Shown here: in pieces, positions 61,339 through 64,000 of the stretch
Numbering within the stretch: position 1 is the stretch's first letter
Layout of the letters: every line of letters begins with the position of its first letter
Source: Alkalihalobacillus sp. LMS39
GTDB lineage: Bacteria > Bacillota > Bacilli > Bacillales > Bacillaceae_F
NCBI RefSeq assembly: GCF_022812285.1
Contig: NZ_CP093300.1
Location: 1,612,001-1,676,000 of the forward strand
DNA: 64,000 nucleotides
Direction of reading: 5' to 3'
Translations under genes and position numbers: made by a program
Notes under the pieces: generated by a model
Told to the model about the DNA's origin: nothing
Databases searched by the model: none
What the model saw: only the letters and a program-made list of their open reading frames with translations

Positions 61339-61932
61339 ATGATCGAATTTGTAAATGGGAAGTTAGAGGTTATTGACCCACAATATGTTGTCGTTGAAAC
61401 GGGAGGGATTGGATACCAAATTTTTTGTCCAAATCCGTTTGTTTTTGAATCATACCGAAACAAGCAAGTTAAAATATATACATACCAATACGTGAGAGAA
61501 GATGTTATTCGCTTATATGGATTTTTACAACGGGAAGAGCGAAAAATGTTTGAAAAATTATTAAACGTATCAGGGATTGGACCAAAAGGTGCGCTTGCGA
61601 TTTTAGCCTCTGGCCAACCAGACCATTTAGTTACAGCAATTGAACAGGAAAATGAAAATTTTTTAGTGAAGTTTCCTGGAGTTGGAAAGAAAACGGCAAG
61701 GCAAATGATTTTAGACTTAAAAGGAAAGCTTGCTGAATTTACGAGTGATGCACCGCTGTTCGCTGAGCAAGTAGAACAAAAATCAACCGATTTAGAAGAA
61801 GCAATTGAAGCATTAAAGGCATTAGGGTACGTAGATAAAGAAATTAAAAAAGTACTACCACAGTTAGAAAAAGAAGCTATGTCAACAGATCAATATATAA
61901 AACGAGCATTACAACTTATGCTAATGGGATAA
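61339..61932 (+). CDS. ruvA: Holliday junction DNA-binding protein RuvA
   Basis: A 197-residue protein: N-terminal OB fold ([27 protein letters not shown]), two helix-hairpin-helix motifs ([34 protein letters not shown]) and a C-terminal domain (about 150-197) that contacts RuvB. RuvA tetramers hold the four-way junction while RuvB rings pull the DNA. AGAAGGAGAG precedes ATG. Two genes form one operon; there is no ruvC, as usual for Firmicutes, which use RecU. Confidence 0.97.
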   Translation: MIEFVNGKLEVIDPQYVVVETGGIGYQIFCPNPFVFESYRNKQVKIYTYQYVREDVIRLYGFLQREERKMFEKLLNVSGIGPKGALAILASGQPDHLVTAIEQENENFLVKFPGVGKKTARQMILDLKGKLAEFTSDAPLFAEQVEQKSTDLEEAIEALKALGYVDKEIKKVLPQLEKEAMSTDQYIKRALQLMLMG

Positions 61933-61945
61933 AGGAGGAGAGCAA

Positions 61946-62950
61946 GTGGAAGAACGAATCGTTTCTGCCACGTCTCAATTTCAAGATGATGTCGTTGAGG
62001 AAAGTGGAATTCGACCAGGAGATTTACAACACTATATTGGTCAACAAAAAGTGAAAGATAATTTGCGTGTCTTTATTCAAGCTGCCCTGCTTCGAGAAGA
62101 AGCATTAGACCATGTTTTATTATATGGACCTCCTGGACTTGGGAAAACAACGTTATCTGCCATTATTGCCAATGAAATGAATGTACAGTTAAGGACAACT
62201 TCAGGCCCCGCTATCGAACGCCCAGGAGATCTAGCCGCTATCTTGACGGCACTAGAGCCTGGGGATGTTCTGTTTATTGATGAAATCCATCGATTAAATC
62301 GAATGGTGGAAGAAGTGTTATATCCTGCAATGGAAGATTTTTGTTTGGATATTGTCATTGGTAAAGGTCCAACGGCACGTTCAGTTCGGCTTGATTTACC
62401 TCCTTTTACACTCGTTGGGGCAACGACAAGAGCGGGTATGCTTTCTGCTCCCCTTCGTGATCGATTTGGTGTTCTAGCGAGGCTTGAATATTATTCAAAA
62501 GAAGAATTAACCGAAATTGTAAAGCGTTCTGCTGATATTTTAGCCATTCCGATTGACGAAGAAGGCGCTGTTGAAATCGCAAGACGTTCAAGGGGGACAC
62601 CTCGAATTGCCAATCGTTTGTTGAAACGAGTTCGTGATTTTGCTCAAGTTGAAGGAGATGGAAAAATATCGCTACAAGTCGCCCATCAATCACTTGAACG
62701 ATTACAAGTGGACCGCTTAGGCTTAGACCAAATCGACCATAAATTATTAATGGCTATTATCGAAAAGTTTAAAGGTGGTCCTGTTGGGGTCGATACGATT
62801 TCAGCAACGATTGGAGAAGAATCCGATACGATTGAGGAAGTATATGAGCCATATTTACTTCAAATTGGTTTCCTGCAACGAACACCGCGAGGAAGGCTGG
62901 TAACACCAGCCGTTTACGAGCATTTTAATTTGGAGGTGCCGAAGCTTTGA
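61946..62950 (+). CDS. ruvB: Holliday junction branch migration ATPase RuvB
   Basis: A 334-residue AAA+ motor: Walker [11 protein letters not shown] (about 61-70), Walker [11 protein letters not shown], sensor [20 protein letters not shown], arginine finger and a winged-helix DNA domain at the C-terminus (about 255-334). GTG 61946 lies 5 bases after GGAGGAGAGC. It overlaps the next gene by a few bases. Standard length (334 in B. subtilis). Confidence 0.97.
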   Translation: MEERIVSATSQFQDDVVEESGIRPGDLQHYIGQQKVKDNLRVFIQAALLREEALDHVLLYGPPGLGKTTLSAIIANEMNVQLRTTSGPAIERPGDLAAILTALEPGDVLFIDEIHRLNRMVEEVLYPAMEDFCLDIVIGKGPTARSVRLDLPPFTLVGATTRAGMLSAPLRDRFGVLARLEYYSKEELTEIVKRSADILAIPIDEEGAVEIARRSRGTPRIANRLLKRVRDFAQVEGDGKISLQVAHQSLERLQVDRLGLDQIDHKLLMAIIEKFKGGPVGVDTISATIGEESDTIEEVYEPYLLQIGFLQRTPRGRLVTPAVYEHFNLEVPKL

Positions 62951-63165
62951 GCATGATTCCGAAAATGTTAATAACACTTGGCGTTATTTTAATCATTGTC
63001 GGGTTATTATGGCAGGTTGGTGGAAAATATTTATCATTAGGGAAATTACCTGGTGACATTTTGATTAAAAGAGAAAATGCGACGTTTTATTTTCCGATTA
63101 TGACATCGATTATTATTAGTGTTATTCTTTCCCTGATTTTTTTCTTAATCGGGCGATTCCGTTAA
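62947..63165 (+). CDS. DUF2905 small membrane protein
   Basis: A 72-residue protein with two membrane segments (about 8-25 and 48-68) and the family motif [21 protein letters not shown] between them. DUF2905 members occur next to ruvAB and queA in many bacteria; the role is unknown. TTG 62947 overlaps the ruvB stop and is 10 bases after GGAGG; ATG 62953 is the alternative. Confidence 0.88.
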   Translation: MSMIPKMLITLGVILIIVGLLWQVGGKYLSLGKLPGDILIKRENATFYFPIMTSIIISVILSLIFFLIGRFR

Positions 63166-63237
63166 CGTTGACTTTGTGAAAATGAATCGATATGCTATTT
63201 TAGAAAATATACATCAATGAAAAGGTGACTTAAATTA

Positions 63238-64000
63238 ATGAACGTCAATGAATATGATTTTTATTTACCAGAAGAATTAATCGCGCAAACGCCATTACAA
63301 AACCGAACAGCTTCTCGACTATTAGTTGTTCATGGACAAGACGAGTATAAAAATGATGTATTCTCTAATATCATTCAATACTTAGAACCAGGCGATTGCC
63401 TTGTCTTAAATGATACAAAAGTATTACCTGCAAGACTGATTGGACAAAAAGTAGATACAGGTGCAAAAATAGAAATTTTACTGTTGAAACAAGAAGAAGG
63501 AGATACATGGGAGGCACTTGTTAAACCTGCCAAACGAGTGAAGGTTGGAACAGAATTAACATTTGGCGATGGGCAATTAACAGGAGTGTGTAAAGAAGAA
63601 CGTAAAGATGGGGGAAGGACAATTCAATTTTCCTATGAAGGTATTTTTCATGAAGTTCTTGACCAACTAGGAGAAATGCCACTCCCTCCTTATATTAAAG
63701 AACAGTTAGAAGATAAAGACCGCTATCAAACTGTTTATGCGAAAGAGCGAGGTTCTGCTGCAGCACCGACAGCAGGACTTCATTTTACAGAAGCGTTGCT
63801 TGAAGAAGTAAGACAAAAAGGAGTACATATCGCTTTTATTACGTTACATGTAGGGCTGGGAACGTTTCGTCCTGTCAGTGTTGAAAATATCGAGGAGCAT
63901 GAAATGCATGCGGAATATTATCAAATGACAGATGGAACAGCTGTACTTCTAAATGAAGTGAAACAAAACGGGAAGCGAATTCTTGCTGTTGGAACAACAT
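63238..64000 (+). CDS. queA: tRNA epoxyqueuosine precursor synthase QueA, 3' part missing
   Basis: The first 254 codons of S-adenosylmethionine:tRNA ribosyltransferase-isomerase, which moves the ribosyl part of SAM to preQ1 in tRNA during queuosine synthesis. Clear family features are [51 protein letters not shown] and [19 protein letters not shown] precedes ATG 63238. The frame is open to the window end. The B. subtilis protein has 342 residues, so about a quarter is missing. Downstream tgt is expected. Confidence 0.96.
   Translation, partial: MNVNEYDFYLPEELIAQTPLQNRTASRLLVVHGQDEYKNDVFSNIIQYLEPGDCLVLNDTKVLPARLIGQKVDTGAKIEILLLKQEEGDTWEALVKPAKRVKVGTELTFGDGQLTGVCKEERKDGGRTIQFSYEGIFHEVLDQLGEMPLPPYIKEQLEDKDRYQTVYAKERGSAAAPTAGLHFTEALLEEVRQKGVHIAFITLHVGLGTFRPVSVENIEEHEMHAEYYQMTDGTAVLLNEVKQNGKRILAVGTT

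Overview
The window is a low-GC chromosome segment from a spore-forming member of the Bacillaceae. Gene content and order closely follow two Bacillus subtilis regions: yheB-yheA to the yha, ecs, pbpF and hemEHY genes, and spo0B-obg-pheBA, the nad genes, safA-coxA-bofC and ruvAB-queA. In B. subtilis these blocks are far apart; here they are joined. The alkaliphilic or halotolerant Bacillus relatives (Alkalihalobacillus type) are a reasonable guess, but the sequence alone does not fix the genus. No prophage, IS element, CRISPR array, tRNA or rRNA was seen.

Layout. 1-4.7 kb: yheB end, yheA, a HAD phosphatase, yhzD, then a MifM-type arrest peptide in front of yidC2, a Gly/Pro/Tyr-rich protein and a small lipoprotein. 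4.9-16.3 kb: the yhaO-yhaN nuclease/ATPase pair, a CssRS-like secretion-stress two-component system, yhaM exoribonuclease, small sporulation peptides and the foldase prsA. 16.4-25.6 kb: scoC, yhaH, serC, hit, an acyl-CoA ligase, the ecsABC operon and an MFS exporter. 25.7-32.3 kb: a LysM-GH18 protein, thiG-thiH, an M20 amidohydrolase and ccdA. 32.4-37.1 kb: a complete liaIH-GFSR cell-envelope stress operon. 37.4-45.3 kb: an MFS protein, pbpF and hemE-hemH-hemY. 45.6-48.3 kb: a taurine/sulfonate/nitrate-type ABC importer on the minus strand. 48.8-64 kb: spo0B-obg, pheB-pheA, niaR-nadS divergent from nadB-nadC-nadA, safA, a CoxA-like lipoprotein, bofC, ruvA-ruvB, a DUF2905 protein and the start of queA.

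Themes. Much of the window serves the envelope and protein export: YidC2 under arrest-peptide control, PrsA, CssRS, EcsABC, LiaIHGFSR, PbpF and CcdA. A second theme is sporulation: ScoC, YhaL, SscA-like peptides, Spo0B, SafA, CoxA and BofC. A third is cofactor synthesis: thiazole, haem and NAD.

The most unusual content is non-coding. Five intergenic spaces each carry a palindromic array of four 15-bp sites (two CGGACAT-N-TGTTCCG copies, then two inverted copies) with nearly invariant centre spacing of 51, 62-63 and 50-51 bp. Two copies of a roughly 210-bp palindromic element, a small repeat that sits just after terminators, and a 116-bp tandem repeat carrying a hairpin fill other spaces. The mifM-yidC2 leader and the collagen-like Gly-X-Y tract in the CoxA-like protein also deserve attention.
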